A DNA stretch of 64,000 bases. Origin: Plicaturopsis crispa FD-325 SS-3. Lineage: Eukaryota; Basidiomycota; Agaricomycetes; Amylocorticiales; Amylocorticiaceae. A program made the position numbers and the translations under genes. Where the stretch lies: positions 17,092-81,091 of the forward strand of contig KN832579.1 in NCBI GenBank assembly GCA_000827205.1, given 5' to 3'. The notes beneath the pieces are model-generated. The model did no database searches, was not told the origin of the DNA, and saw only the letters and a program-made list of their open reading frames with translations. Below are positions 46,036-57,183 of the stretch, in pieces (positions within the stretch are counted from its first letter, which is position 1; the number at the start of each line of letters is the position of its first letter).

Positions 46036-47465
46036 TCAGTATTCCAGCATATTGACAAGGACCTTCCCTTTTGCCTGCTTTCTATTGTCAGAATCGGACA
46101 GTCGGGAATGTATACGTGACGCACCCTCGAGGACAATATCCGGTCGTAGGCAGCCAACACACCTTCTCGGTTTGATTTATGTACCGAATCGACTGGCACC
46201 CGTAGTTTTCCTGCGTCAGAAGAATGTCAATCTAGAACCGCAGAAGTATATGGAGGACCACGAAATACCTTGTTGTGCAAGGTCCGCAACCATTTCCAGA
46301 TCCTCTTTGGACATACGCCCGTTCACAAAATAGAATTTTCGCGGTATTCCGCCTGCCCATGCAGGCCATATAAAGTTACCCAGGAATCGAAAGAGCTCCT
46401 TCGTAAACCGCTTGAATCCATCTTTGTGCATAGGTTCGAATGCAATAGAAAGATATTTTCCAGACGGCACGAGATAGTCTGCGGATGACGCGTATAGATC
46501 CTGGATGCCGATTGCATCGAAAATGATGTCAAAGGATGCCTTCAAGTCGCGGAGCTGGTCGACCAGAGGCGACTTCGTGTAGTCGAGAGCCTACATTCGC
46601 ATCCAGTGAGCTTCCGGTCAGGTAAGCCGGAAGGAAACTCACGATGTCGGCTCCAAGACTCTTCACCAAGTCAAAGTTTCCCGCGGAGCAGCTGGTCACA
46701 ACCTCGGTCGCTCCCATAGCCTTCGCGATCTGTATCGCGCATGAGCCGGTCGGGCTGCTTCCGCCGTTGACGAATACTCTTTGCCCCCGTGTGAGCTTGC
46801 CAACCGTGATCAGAGATTGCCAAGCAGTGAGGCCTGCGCCAGGAAGCCCTGAAGCATCTCTGAGAGATACGCCAGCAGGTTTTTTGACGACCTCTTCGGC
46901 CTAATTATCGACGCGTAAGTTGCTATACACCGAGGAGTAATGTCGTAGCATACATCAATAGCAATGTATTCGGCCATAGTACCCCGTCCGCGCTTGAGGT
47001 GCGGAGGGACTTGAACCATACCGATGACCTCTGTGAAACGCAGTTTATTAGTGATGAGACGTATGAACAGCAGACGCACGTACCGTCATTCTCATTGAAA
47101 CGTGGGTTGCCATTCGTGTTGGCTACCCAGCCACCAAACTCGAGCTCGGTGATGGCAGGTCCTGACCGGAGAGGCCAATGCACGATCCCCATAAGCCGAC
47201 CGAGGGAAGGCGTAAGTGCAGAGAAATGCACTGAAGGCGCGTTAGCATTGTATACTATGGTCATACCAAGCAGCGCGTCACGCACCTTTGACGAGGATTT
47301 CACCCTTCTCCAACGAAGGAATCGGGTCATTCTCCACTAACTGGAGCGCCTCTGCAGGCGTGCCCCGTTTCGTTACAAGCCATTCTATTGCAAAATGTTA
47401 ACCATGGTACCAAAGCTCCTGAAAGGACAGGACTCACTGCGTCGATGGGTTGGCAAATTGGCCAT
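46036..47465 (-). CDS. MDR-superfamily oxidoreductase (quinone oxidoreductase-like)
   Basis: About eight exons from an ATG at 47465 (MANLPTHRR, then KWLVTKRGTPAEALQLVE). A GroES-like domain follows: GEILVKVHFSALTPSLGRLMG (cut at LMG) and LEFGGWVANTN. The Rossmann domain has GLTAWQSLI, GQRVFVNGGSSPTGSCAIQIAK (GGSSPTG dinucleotide loop), GATEVVTSCSAGN and FDIIFDAIG. The last exon restores LSSRAKGKVLVNMLEY after an intron at about 46074-46120. No zinc-binding Cys cluster is evident, so it is the zinc-free quinone oxidoreductase / reticulon-4-interacting-like branch using NADP(H). Substrate unknown. Length of about 350 aa is typical. Confidence 0.8.
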
Positions 47466-47636
47466 CGGACAGAAAGTAAAGCTGCTGGGCTTCAGAGAGA
47501 ATGGTGCGCTGGAACGAGACGCGTTATGATTTGCATGCAGCTATTGTGTCGCGGTGCCGGGTGCCTGTATGCTATACGCGTCAGCGCGCGACTTATATGC
47601 GTCTGTCAGCAGTATTTAATTGACACCGATATACAT

Positions 47637-47896
47637 TACTGTAGCTGCGTGTATGGAAGCAACGGTCACGCGTCACGCGGGGTCCGTTGCGTTGCTTATT
47701 TTCCGTGGTGTCACGCATAACGCAGGGTTTTGGACGGGAAAACCTTCCAAATATGTCAATTTTTTCGGACCGGGCAGCCTCCGGCTGCCCATTTATAGTA
47801 ATTGTCACGCTTCCGGACCTCCCCGTTGCCTAACTCGGGGAAGTTCAGACCTGTCACGCCCCTCGAGCCGTTGCTTCCATACATGCAGCTACAGTA
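47637..47896. mobile_element. MITE, 260 bp, 29-bp terminal inverted repeats
   Basis: The left end tactgtagctgcgtgtatgg plus aagcaacgg (47637-47665) and the reverse complement of the right end (47868-47896) differ at one base in 29. The ends can be read as a TA target duplication plus CTGTAGC..., as in Tc1/mariner-type MITEs. No coding capacity. The near-perfect ends suggest recent insertion. It lies in the intergenic space between the MDR gene and the PAXX-like gene. Confidence 0.85.
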
Positions 47897-48194
47897 CTTG
47901 GTAAGTAGTAGCTCTCGGCAACATCAATTCGTCAGATTCCTGAGCACTGCATCAAGGCGTAAAACGATAAATAGGATACGTCCGAGTGCTGAGCGCTGAG
48001 CTTTGAAGAACAAGAACTGGAGAGCTCGAGGTCTGGGGATTGTCTGAGGAAATTGAACTTGAAGGACATCCGATCTAAATAACCGATACTTCCGAGCGCC
48101 GATTCAGACTCCGTGCATTTCGCAGCGTGCTCGGAAATTGCGTCCGGATCCAGCTGGACGTGCGTTCTTCTGCCACTTGCTTTCATCTGACACC

Positions 48195-49287
48195 ATGTCT
48201 GATACTTTGGAACAATTCGCATCACTTGACGAGCTCACACAGGTGATATACCAGGGACCGTACAAATTTGTCGTACTCTCCAAGGTCAACGACGAGGCTT
48301 GGACCATTCACCTAGGACTTTCAGGCGCCGAAGGACGCTGGTGGCGAGGAGAGCGCGTCGAGGATGACATCCTTCGCGTCGTGGTGCGTGGTTAACCGTT
48401 CGCTTCTAGATATATGGACATGAATCTACAATATAGGGTCATAAAGCATCGAGTACGATCCTCGAGGCGTTCGCGGATAAGTTGGAGCAGGCGTTTGTGC
48501 AAGGCGAACTCTACGTGAACAATTGGAGTTCCGAGAAGGGCGCGGATATCAAAGTGAGCCCTGGAGTACAGTAACGATACCGCAGACGACTCACAATTCA
48601 GCACGCAGTTAACATTCGACCCTTCCGGCAAGAACCCACTCCACATCCCACTGACAGAGTTATCACCGGAAGCAGCTGCCTCACATGCCACCTCTATATT
48701 TTTCGATGTAATGTTTCTCCTTCTGCGCTCTATGACTACTTCTAATTTACGAATGTCGTTTAAGATTGCTCGCGAAGCACAATCGCGAAAGTGTAGATAC
48801 AACCCTGCTTCATTCGCACCTGTGTCCGCTGTGGCGCCTGCCCGCGGGGCTCCAGGTACGCTTCTCTTGCATTTTAGTCGATCTTTCTCCAGGAAGTTTG
48901 CATGGGGCGACAGCTCGAATATCTACTGTCAAGTCCGCTAAGGATCCAGGCACCAGTAAAACCTCTCCACCCACGGCAGCTACGAAGCCAGTCACAACCG
49001 CTGCCGCCTCTAGCAATCAAAGCAAAGACTCGGAGGAAGTGCAGAAACTCAAAGCAGAACTTGCGAAAGCACAACTACAAAACAAGAAGCCTTTGTCGTC
49101 GTCGTCGAATGCCTCTAGTTCCAGTACGTGCACCTGGTGTCAGAAGTGGCTGTTAAGCTCATTGTCATTAACAGAGCCGGGAACTAGCGCGAAACGTCCG
49201 CCGAAAGGCGCATCTCTTGCTAATCCGAACAAAAAGGCGAGGAAATACCAGGCAATCGAATTCGAGAGTGACGACGACGACGGGTAA
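48195..49287 (+). CDS. Candidate PAXX-like NHEJ factor (XRCC4 superfamily)
   Basis: Exons near 48195-48383, 48437-48553, 48609-48708, 48765-48855, 48893-49123 and 49175-49287. The head is beta-rich: YKFVVLSKVNDEAWTIHLGL, a helix STILEAFADKLEQAF, strands, then LSPEAAASHATSIFFDIARE leading to a helix. A short coiled coil follows (EEVQKLKAELAKAQLQ). The C-terminus reads KGASLANPNKKARKY, then AIEFESDDDDG. Human PAXX ends with a Ku-binding SLINP...VDFDET, and the order SL-NP / basic / [VI]-acidic-F is the same here. One extra T at about 48660 puts the LTE and LSPEAAA parts of exon 3 in different frames. This may be a sequence error or a real mutation. Function by resemblance only: Ku-dependent end joining in the nucleus. 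Confidence 0.55.
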
Positions 49288-49747
49288 ACATAACAGCACC
49301 CTTTGGCTTCCGTAAAATGGTATTCTCGCCCATTTTTGTGCCAGGATAAAGATGAAATGCATAGAGGAGCAAAATAAAAAAAGGTATATTTCGCTTTTTA
49401 GTATTGTTTCGACTGTCATGGTGAGCACAGCGGATACACTTCTCAAACCTTTCCTCTGCATCTACATTGAGGAAAAGGTCGTTAACGTTTCCTGACCCAT
49501 CCGATGGTCTTATCCGTCGTCGATTCCGAAGCTTCTACGAATGCCCTTATTGAGCATCCGCTTGTGCTCGGGCGGCTATCGATCTGACGGATATGTTCAT
49601 CTGAACCATGGCCTCCCTTCTAATGACTCGAGTATCGTCTTCGCCGGTAGCCGCTGCGTCAGGGCATCTACGACATGGATCGAGAAATCTCGATACCGAG
49701 CAGCGCTACATTCCTTCGACGATCGCCTCGCGGACGCCACAGTATTT
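49288..49747. other. Intergenic region
   Basis: Upstream of TM-family member A. The open frame containing its start extends back to about 49541 but lacks a better initiation context. No other gene. Confidence 0.35.
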
Positions 49748-50926
49748 ATGGCCGTTATCTCTTTCTCGACTTTCTCTGCGTATATTGGTGTGGTGAGTGG
49801 CCTCATTGCGCTGCTCAGCACCGTCTTTGCCGTGTATTTCTGTCGCTTTCATCTACCGAGCACGAGAATCAAACATTTGGAGGACCTGCTCAAAGACACG
49901 GAGAGTATCTATAACTCAGGCGTAGAAAGCAATTTACTGCCCTCCCACTCATTTCGCAGGGATGCACAGGCTCGCCTAATCTCGTGAGTGTCGCTCTCTT
50001 CATACGAATGATGTGGCGCTGATCATATATATATAGCCTGCAGTACGAGATGTATCGGCACCGGCAGCGTGCTCATCGTGCGTTCAGCCTCCGCCAGCAA
50101 TGGGCAGAGTTCTTCAAAGGCTTGTCGTCGGAAATTAATCGCACTTGCGATAAGGTCAAAGTGCTCCGCGCAGACGTGAATGTGAGTCCTCGTATTCGAA
50201 CGTATATACTTAGGACCTCTGATGTACCGTATCTACTCAGGATGCCTGTGAAGCGGAACGCTTTCATCTGTCGGATGCAAGGATGGTCGGGAGCTACCCG
50301 GGAGTGCATGGGGGCAGCCATATGATCGGAAATGGTACGAGAATCCTTGTGGGCGTCGTATATGCTGCTTACTTTGGTCTCTAGGATTGCAGTTTACCGT
50401 CAACTCTGTGAAAGACATTGCTTCCACCGCACTGCCTCCAGTCTCATGCAGTCAAGGTCAGCCCCACGAGAAGCCAGGAACGTTTACGATCTTGAATAAC
50501 AGGCGCTTGTATCTAGACTCGGCCGACGAAGAAAGTCCGTCAGACACAAGCATTACGCTGAAGTCAGACCTCTCTCACGACAAACATGACCTCACCCACC
50601 CGTCGTCATTTGGGAACGAGACCGCGCTCAGCACTGCAATCGCTCGCGGCATGCGTTCTGCGGGTCTTCGCTCTACTGGCCTGCGCTCCAGGGCCGCTAC
50701 ACATGGGCCTTCATTTGTCGCGCTGGATATCGCGGATTCGTGGCCGGCTTCTGCGGCGGATGATGTATCGGTTTCTTCAAGTCGCCGAGTTTTGGACGAC
50801 ACTGTCCGAGTAGCGTTCATGAAGGAGATATTTTACTCCTCGCGTGCAGATCGATGCTCGCCACAGGACTTGGCCGTGCTCGCGGCAATGCTTCGCATAT
50901 CGAGAAAGAGCGTGCGTGATCTGTAG
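49748..50926 (+). CDS. Lineage-specific single-TM protein family, member A, 338 aa
   Basis: Exons 49748-49983, 50037-50181, 50241-50334 and 50385-50926 sum to 339 codons. An N-terminal TM helix (FSAYIGVVSGLIALLSTVFA) leads into RFHLPSTRIKHLEDLLKDTE. After the first intron comes RAHRAFSLRQQWAEFFKGLS then a basic helix ending LRADVN, a block shared with members B, C and D. The C-terminal half (LQFTVNSVKDIAS to SRKSVRDL) is unique to this copy: Ser/Asp-rich, likely disordered, with tandem GLRSTGLRS. I do not recognise the family. Topology suggests a short N-terminus and long cytosolic coiled tail. The first Met in the aligned region was used as start. Confidence 0.65.
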
Positions 50927-51600
50927 GTGCTCGGTAGTTTGTGTCCGTCATTTCCTTTACTGACGAGGGTGTCACCTTAGGATAAGTGTCAAGAGATGTA
51001 TGATGGAGCCAGAATCACATTTGCATGGCGAGCGTTTAGTAACCTCTCGTAGTGCGATCAAGTCCTGAATGCCCTCATAGCTTCACATCAAAGTCGATGC
51101 CGTTTTATCGAAATGTTCGGCGCCCCCGAAGCAGTCAGCTGGAGACATGAGAAGAGCGTGTCTCGTTCCTCCACTCTATGGACTTCGTCTCTCAGCAGTC
51201 AGTCTCTTCGCTCGTCTCGCTTGAATGACTGGCTTTGATCTTGGTGATACAGTCGGTAATCGTGAATATGCCAAAGCGTCCGCCGGTCGAAAGAAACGCG
51301 CCTCCGAATTGGCCTCATGCAAGGTAATCGAATTCCTGCGCGTGCATATGATGGAAATCATGGACATCGAGGATTCATTATCACATACGCGGTACGCTGC
51401 ACTATTTCATTGTATTCTCCTATCTCTCTCTACATGTGCTGAGCTAGCCGGCTCGACACAGGAATAAATGGCTGTCGGAGAGGCTGAATGAACACAGTGA
51501 CTCGTGAAAGTCGAAGGAATTTTGTTTCAAATATCCAACCTGATTGCTGTAAGCTCTCCGAGCCAGACGTTCAGTGCCGCGCTCATGTACTCACATTTCT
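50927..51600. other. Intergenic region
   Basis: No gene supported; short frames only. Confidence 0.35.
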
Positions 51601-51908
51601 TCAAGGGAACGGGGGAGGAGCCACAATCGCACAAGCGGCCGAGCATTTCCCGAGCCCTGCATTGCAGGCGAGGATCGCAGGGGGTGCAGCTGGTGCAACA
51701 ACGGTGCCAAACGTGAAGCCAGCGCCGGAATAGCACGCCACGGCGAGGCTGTTGCATCCTTTGGAAAGCGTTGATTCGTGTGATCGGTGACAGAAAAAAA
51801 GAACGACTGACCGGTCTGGCACACACCATACGCGACAGGACCCGCAGACGTGATGGCGGGAAGGGCGACAGCGACAATGGTAGCCGAAATGAGGTGAAGA
51901 GGGTTCAT
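51601..51908 (-). CDS. Small secreted Cys-rich protein A, 84 aa
   Basis: Two exons (51908-51812, 51758-51601). Signal peptide MNPLHLISATIVAVALPAIT; mature part AGPVAYGVCQTGCNSLAVAC, then GAGFTFGTV, ACNAGLGKCSAACAIV, ending PPPFP. Six Cys. Paralog of the gene at 52425-52741 with the intron at the same codon (in CQTG). Proteins of this pattern are common in agaricomycetes as small secreted proteins, sometimes labelled zygote-specific-like. Function unknown. Confidence 0.85.
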
Positions 51909-51991
51909 GGTCTGAAATTTCAAAAGGGCGAGTGTGTTTGGGGTGGGTGGGCGCGCGTTGTGAAAGCGCTGGAGTACTAGTTTGGGCGCTG

Positions 51992-51997
51992 CTTATA
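51992..51997 (-). promoter_or_regulatory. Possible TATA box of small secreted protein A gene
   Basis: TATAAG on the minus strand about 85 bp before the ATG, matching the spacing at its paralog. Confidence 0.35.
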
Positions 51998-52424
51998 CAA
52001 ATCTGTCGGCGCAGCGTTTAATTTATATGTAGTTGAGAAAGAATAATTGCAACACGATAAGCAACGCCTCGCGGCCGAAGTTACATACTGAGTCGCTCGG
52101 TTTTGGTTTCTACCTTTCCTCATCGGCCAGCAAACTTTTACGCGGAACGCGTTTTGCAGCTGCGGTCTAATCGCTCATCAACGCGTCACCGATCGTCTTG
52201 AGACGCCATGGCCGGCCGACGTTGATCTCGCCACCAGATGCTAACGAGCAGCGTATATTGTGTAGCAGGCGCCGACACGTACGTATGCTATACCGAGAAT
52301 CAAGAAGATAAGAGTACAATGCAGCCTACGAAATGAAATCCGCAAGCGCAATCAAGGTTTTTTGAACGCCTGCTGGTTAATTAGAAAGTAGACAAAATAA
52401 GCAATAAATGATGCTCGCCTTCCT
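51998..52424. other. Intergenic region between the two secreted-protein genes
   Basis: Promoter side of gene A and 3' side of gene B. No gene. Confidence 0.35.
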
Positions 52425-52741
52425 TCAAGGAGTCGGGGCGAAGAGCGCGACGGTCGCGCAGGTGGCCGAACAGGTGCCGAGGGCTGCGTTGCATGCAACG
52501 AGCGCGGCAGGGGTGGCTGCAGCTGCAATGACGGTGCCGAAGGTGAAGCCGGCGCCGGCGTAGCAAGCTACGGCGAGGGTGTTACAACCTAAGACGAATG
52601 TGAGTCAAGGCGATCGATGAGCGTGTGCAGAAGAGACGACTCACCGGTCTGGCATAGACCATATGCTAGGGGTCCCGCCGACGTGACGGCGGGAAGGGCG
52701 GCGACGATGAGGGCCGTGGAAAAGAAGCGGGTGGGGTTCAT
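52425..52741 (-). CDS. Small secreted Cys-rich protein B, 86 aa
   Basis: Two exons (52741-52645, 52588-52425). Signal peptide MNPTRFFSTALIVAALPAVT; mature part AGPLAYGLCQTGCNTLAVAC, YAGAGFTFGTVIAAA, ACNAALGTCSATCATV, ending LFAPTP. Six Cys at the same positions as paralog A, same intron position, same orientation: a tandem duplicate. Secreted, function unknown. Confidence 0.85.
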
Positions 52742-52843
52742 CGTATGGAGTGGCTTTGGAGAGTGCGAAGGCGCAGGAGTAACCGGGGTGGGGATGTAAT
52801 AGTTGTGAAACCGATGAAGGAGGAGTTGATCGTTCTGCAGTCC

Positions 52844-52850
52844 TTTTATA
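52844..52850 (-). promoter_or_regulatory. Possible TATA box of small secreted protein B gene
   Basis: TATAAAA on the minus strand, about 103 bp before the start codon. Confidence 0.45.
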
Positions 52851-53916
52851 CATCGTCGCGGCGCAGTGTCCGGACCATTCATGGTCTGCAGACGCCCGTC
52901 ATGCACGATAAACTATCGCCGCAGCAGGGAATGCGCCCAGACGGCGAGGTTATCTAGCTTTGGTGTCCACCTTTCCGCGTCGGTCGTCAAGGTAGTGCTG
53001 CGCAGTGCGCATGCCTGCGCATGGTAGATATCGTCCGTCTATTGTGATGATAGCAATGTCAAATCCGGCGCTTTTGAGACGCGGTCTTCGTGGGGGATGT
53101 CGCGCACTGGCAGTCGTCAGTACTACTACTTAGTAGCGATCAGTCACTGGGTTGCGATTTGAGGCGTGTAGGCACTATACTCTACAGTTTGTCTCCAAAG
53201 GTTCATCATGCATGCAGATCAGTCACAAGCACAATTGAATATTGAGGACCCTACGCAGTTTCCAGGTGGCTCGGAAGTGAAGGTCAGGTCAAGATTTTTG
53301 CGGGGAAATAGAGTGTGATTTATTTGCGCTGCTTTGGTCCTCGGGTCTCTGAGCCAATGGCGAGCCGCCGTCCATCTCTTGTTTTCTTTCTTCATTACTA
53401 CCATGACCGCTCCGCAAGTGTTTTCGTATCGCCATCCTCCTCGGACTCGAAATATCACTCAGAAGGCGGGTTTAAGCAATTTGCTAACTAAACAACCTGC
53501 TATAAACGAGAACGCACGCCGCGAGCACTGGACAAATCGTCAGGACACTTATAAGTAAGTAAGTACCCACAGTAAGTATGAGTGTCGTGCGTCGCCCCAG
53601 GTATCCAAGTACTGCTCGAATGCTGGCTCGAAACTTGAAGCCTGACGAGAAACGACCTCGAGAAGTGCGAGGCGGGGCAGAGGCTGTGAATCCAAAGCCT
53701 TCGGCCCGTCGCACTCTCTTCTTCTTCGTACATCAGATTCTGGCATAGCCACAGTAGGTACTAGGTACTGGCCGCAAATGTTTGACATATTTAAGTTCGT
53801 ATCTACCCGGGTATGTCACTGTACCCATCTTTCCTCCCATCCACCCACTTACGAGTTGCAACGAATCCACGACCGCGACACGACGACCTCAGCTTTGACA
53901 CTGAGTTAGCCCATTG
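52851..53916. other. Intergenic region
   Basis: No gene supported. Short overlapping frames on both strands lack motifs. Confidence 0.35.
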
Positions 53917-54666
53917 ATGACCGCCGTCGACACCGACGCGTTCGCATCCTTCGCCACCCTCGTCGGCGTGATCAGCGGACTCGTCGGGATCCTGACCTGC
54001 CTCTACGGGCTCTTCTTCTGTATCTGGCACCTCCCCGACGCGCAGTACCGCCAGCTCGAGGAGGTCCTGCGCGAGACGGACGACTATTATCGGTGGGCGA
54101 TCGACGACGGCGCTCCTGATAAGGACCTTGCCGCAGTTCGAGAGGAGCTTGGCGCGTACGTTCGGCCGGGGGACACTGGGGGGGAGGATGCAGGTTTGCT
54201 AATGGTTATTCGCAGGATTTTGCACGAGGCGCGTGAGCTGCGTATCCGTGCGCACCGCGCGGTCGGTCACTGGCAGCAATGGGCTGAGTGTGTGAAGGGT
54301 CTTTCGTTGAAGATATACCGTCTGCGATATCGAACGCGGGTACTGCGTGCGCGAATCATGGTGTGTGGCTCTCTATCTATCTTGCTATGTATAAGATCGA
54401 TTAAATAATCCAATCCTCCTCCTTGCTTCCAGGATCTCGAAGAAGACGATGACGCGCCCGTAACCGACATATGGAGCCGCGCCGCTGGGCCTGGTCTGCC
54501 GCTATCCGTGTACCGCTATAACGAGCGCACGCCTGGCCATGTAGCTCCCGCGGATAGCAGCGAGACCTTGGTCTCGTCCAGGGAGATGGATGATAAGATG
54601 GATGACAAGGGGTGTTGGACGGATGGGGAGGATGATGTGGGGCTGGAGGGTGATGGTGCGATTTAG
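53917..54666 (+). CDS. Lineage-specific single-TM protein family, member B, 225 aa
   Basis: Exons 53917-54360 and 54433-54666 sum to 226 codons. MTAVDTDAFASFATLVGVIS starts a TM helix (GVISGLVGILTCLYGLFFCI), followed by WHLPDAQYRQLEEVLRETDD, a variable loop, then RAHRAVGHWQQWAECVKGLS and LRYRTRVLRARIM. The last exon encodes an acidic tail (DLEEDDDAPVTDIW, then DDKMDDKGCWTDGEDD). Best-preserved example of the family together with member C. No known domain recognised. Confidence 0.75.
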
Positions 54667-55517
54667 CGGATATGTCCTTGCGTGAACTAACTATAGTATG
54701 AGTAGATGCATGAGTAAAAATTACTGCCTCGGATGGTTGTAGGCTTGGTGAGTGGGCCTCCAGCAAATATATCTATGCGAGACTGACAAGATCATTCCAA
54801 ATTTCAGCAGTTGGGCACTTTCGGGCCATGCCACTTCTGTGACATGCTGTAAACCTCAGTCATTTATGACCCTTACGAAACGAATACAACGAACTTTCTT
54901 CCCGTTTAGCAGGAAGGTACACGGATCGAAAGTGCGATGCTTGCGCCGCGGGGAAGATATGGCGCAAGGTAAGCCCGCTGGAGTAGCTTCGATGCGTATG
55001 CTAAGTGAACGTTCAGTTAGGTGGTTATATTATGTGCCATGTCATTCTGCTTAGGACCGTAGAGAATGCACACTACTGCGTCCGTTCAATGTACCAGATG
55101 GTGAGTACCCACAATGCATATCTGTCTCTGTCTATGACATTATGCTAATCTTGTGACTCGTCCACAGGCGTATATTTTCATTGCAGAACATTGAGAACAT
55201 CATGAATGTATTCATGTTTCGATGATCAAACTGCAGCAGCAACGACGTCGAGCACGCAGTGCTCACCGCTAGGAAATGAAGCTCGACAAAGAGCAAGAGA
55301 AGCTATGCTCCGCCTCGACTTACACGTGTAATCTATGCAGTGCGTTCGATGTGAGTCCACCGCGTTATTGTCTTGACGGCTCTGCTCGCTACTGCACCGC
55401 ATCCATGCAGGCAGGTCCTTAACGCAAGCACAGAACGTAGAGCAACATCACGGTCCGTTCATACTAAGCCATATTTTACAGATTGAGACAGCGATATGAG
55501 TTTCCTCCGTTACGGAT
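54667..55517. other. Gene-free stretch
   Basis: No supported gene. Confidence 0.35.
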
Positions 55518-55763
55518 CTACGACCGCCGTGCAGCCTTCTCCCTGATCATCGCGTCAGACGCCTTGCTCTCGCCCCACCCGAGCCAGCTGATCCACCCCG
55601 CCTTGCCCTCCTCGTCCTTCGCGTCCGCCCGCCCCACCGCGTTATCCACCCGCCCCGCCGCGTTATCACCGCGACTCTCCACCCTCGACCTCTCCGCGCC
55701 CCACCTCGCCTTCTGCGCATCCCACTCGCCCGCAAACTCTGATTTCGCAGACTCATAGTCCAC
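55518..55763 (-). pseudogene. Inverted partial copy of the mitochondrial coiled-coil protein gene
   Basis: On the minus strand, SEFAGEWDAQKARWGAERSR, DNAAGRVDNAVGR and EGKAGWISWLGWGESKASDA match the C-terminal exon of the gene at 57184-58154 almost word for word, with fewer of the DNAK-type repeats. The mitochondrial targeting exon and TM segment are missing. Orientation is opposite to the parent. It looks like a recent inverted partial duplication. Confidence 0.75.
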
Positions 55764-56048
55764 TTTGGACGACTCGTACGATTGTTCATGGTTAACAACC
55801 TCTAAGTCTCCCGTGACATCGGCACCAAATTAAGCGCTGAGGCTTGCGTCGCGTGCACTGGCTTTCCCAATCCATATATGTCAGGCATTATATGTAGTGA
55901 GACAACGTTTGCACCCGGACAACTCGAGGCAGGCTGTGTGACACCCAGCGGTCAAAGTTGTATTTTCACCCTGGTATCTCGCTTTCACTTCTCTCCCCAC
56001 TCTAGTCGTCCAGAAACTCACGATCGAGATACTGTCCCATGCTAGCTG

Positions 56049-56753
56049 ATGACTGCCACCATGGATGCCGCAGCGTTCACATCATTCTCTACCCTAGTCG
56101 GCGTGATCAGCGGGCTGGCCGGGATCCTGACGTTCCTCTACGCCATCTTCTTTTGCAGCTGGCATCTCCCAGACGCACAATACAAGCAACTCCAAGACAC
56201 TCTACGAGAAACGGAGTGGTACTACGAGCGCATCGGGCAGGCCGTGCCTAACGGCCTCGTAAATGAGCTTTCCTCGTGCGCCAACTTACAAAACTCCTTC
56301 GATTTTTGCTCGGCCTCTCACAGCTGGCACAGGATCCAGAGCGAGGAGCGCAGACTGCACACCCGTGTCCATCGTGCCGTTAGCCACTTGCAGCAATGGA
56401 TGGAGTTCATCTGGGGCCTCTCGATTGAGTTATACCATCTGCGCTACAGAGCGCGAATGCTGCGCGCTCGACTCACAGTGCGTCGCTCAAAATCCATCCC
56501 ACTGACTCTAGTTTCGGTTGGGCTGATGCGATGGTCTCCGCCTCTCTTTCCTCGTGTCTAGGGTTTCGTGCAAGCTGACGAGCGTCTGGTCATAAACACA
56601 CGCCAGGGAAGTGCCGTAGGGCCCGACCCGCCGCTAGAGGTCCACCGACACATACCTCCTGCGATGGCGACCGGCTTCCCTCCTAAGCCGTATCGCTTTG
56701 GAAGGGAGTTGAAGGATCCTGATTCCCGTAGGCGGAGAGCCACTGCCAGGTAG
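56049..56753 (+). CDS. Lineage-specific single-TM protein family, member C, 206 aa
   Basis: Exons 56049-56477 and 56562-56753 sum to 207 codons. MTATMDAAAFTSFSTLVGVI, TM helix GVISGLAGILTFLYAIFF, WHLPDAQYKQLQDTLRETEW, then VHRAVSHLQQWMEFIWGLSI and LRYRARMLRARLT. The second exon gives a basic Pro-rich tail (PPLEVHRHIPPAMATG, KDPDSRRRRATAR), unlike the acidic tail of member B. The intron sits at the same place as in member B. Function unknown. Confidence 0.75.
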
Positions 56754-57183
56754 TTTGCGTAGGCATCGATTGAAGTCGTTGCATATGGTGGGCCAAGCTT
56801 AAGTGCAATATTTCCAGCTTTGCGTTGCGCGGACAAATAAATGTGTAGAATGTCCTACGATGCGCTGAGGCTTGGATATTTACCAAGTGCCTTATATAAA
56901 TACTCGTGCTCAGCTTGTGTTCAGCCCACTTGGGCGACGCCAACTGCCTCCGTTATGATATCCATATGTAACCACTCTCGGCGACGCGCGCTTAATCACG
57001 CCCCTCAAGACACTCGCCCACGTGACCCTCCTGCTGCTCTTACCCCAGCGACGTCATTCCAGGGCGTCATCGACAGTACTTCCGCCCTGCTCTCAGAGCC
57101 AGAGTTAAAAACGCAGTACTTTGCGCCCTCCCAACCCTTCAATTTTCTCCTCTCCACCACCACATCCCTACCCGAAAATCAAA
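56754..57183. other. Intergenic region
   Basis: Between member C and the mitochondrial protein gene. Promoter of the latter; no gene. Confidence 0.35.

Noticed and set aside
56259-56323. Extra 65-nt intron in TM-family member C
   Set aside because: It has GT and AG ends, but removing it breaks the frame, while leaving it in keeps the frame open.
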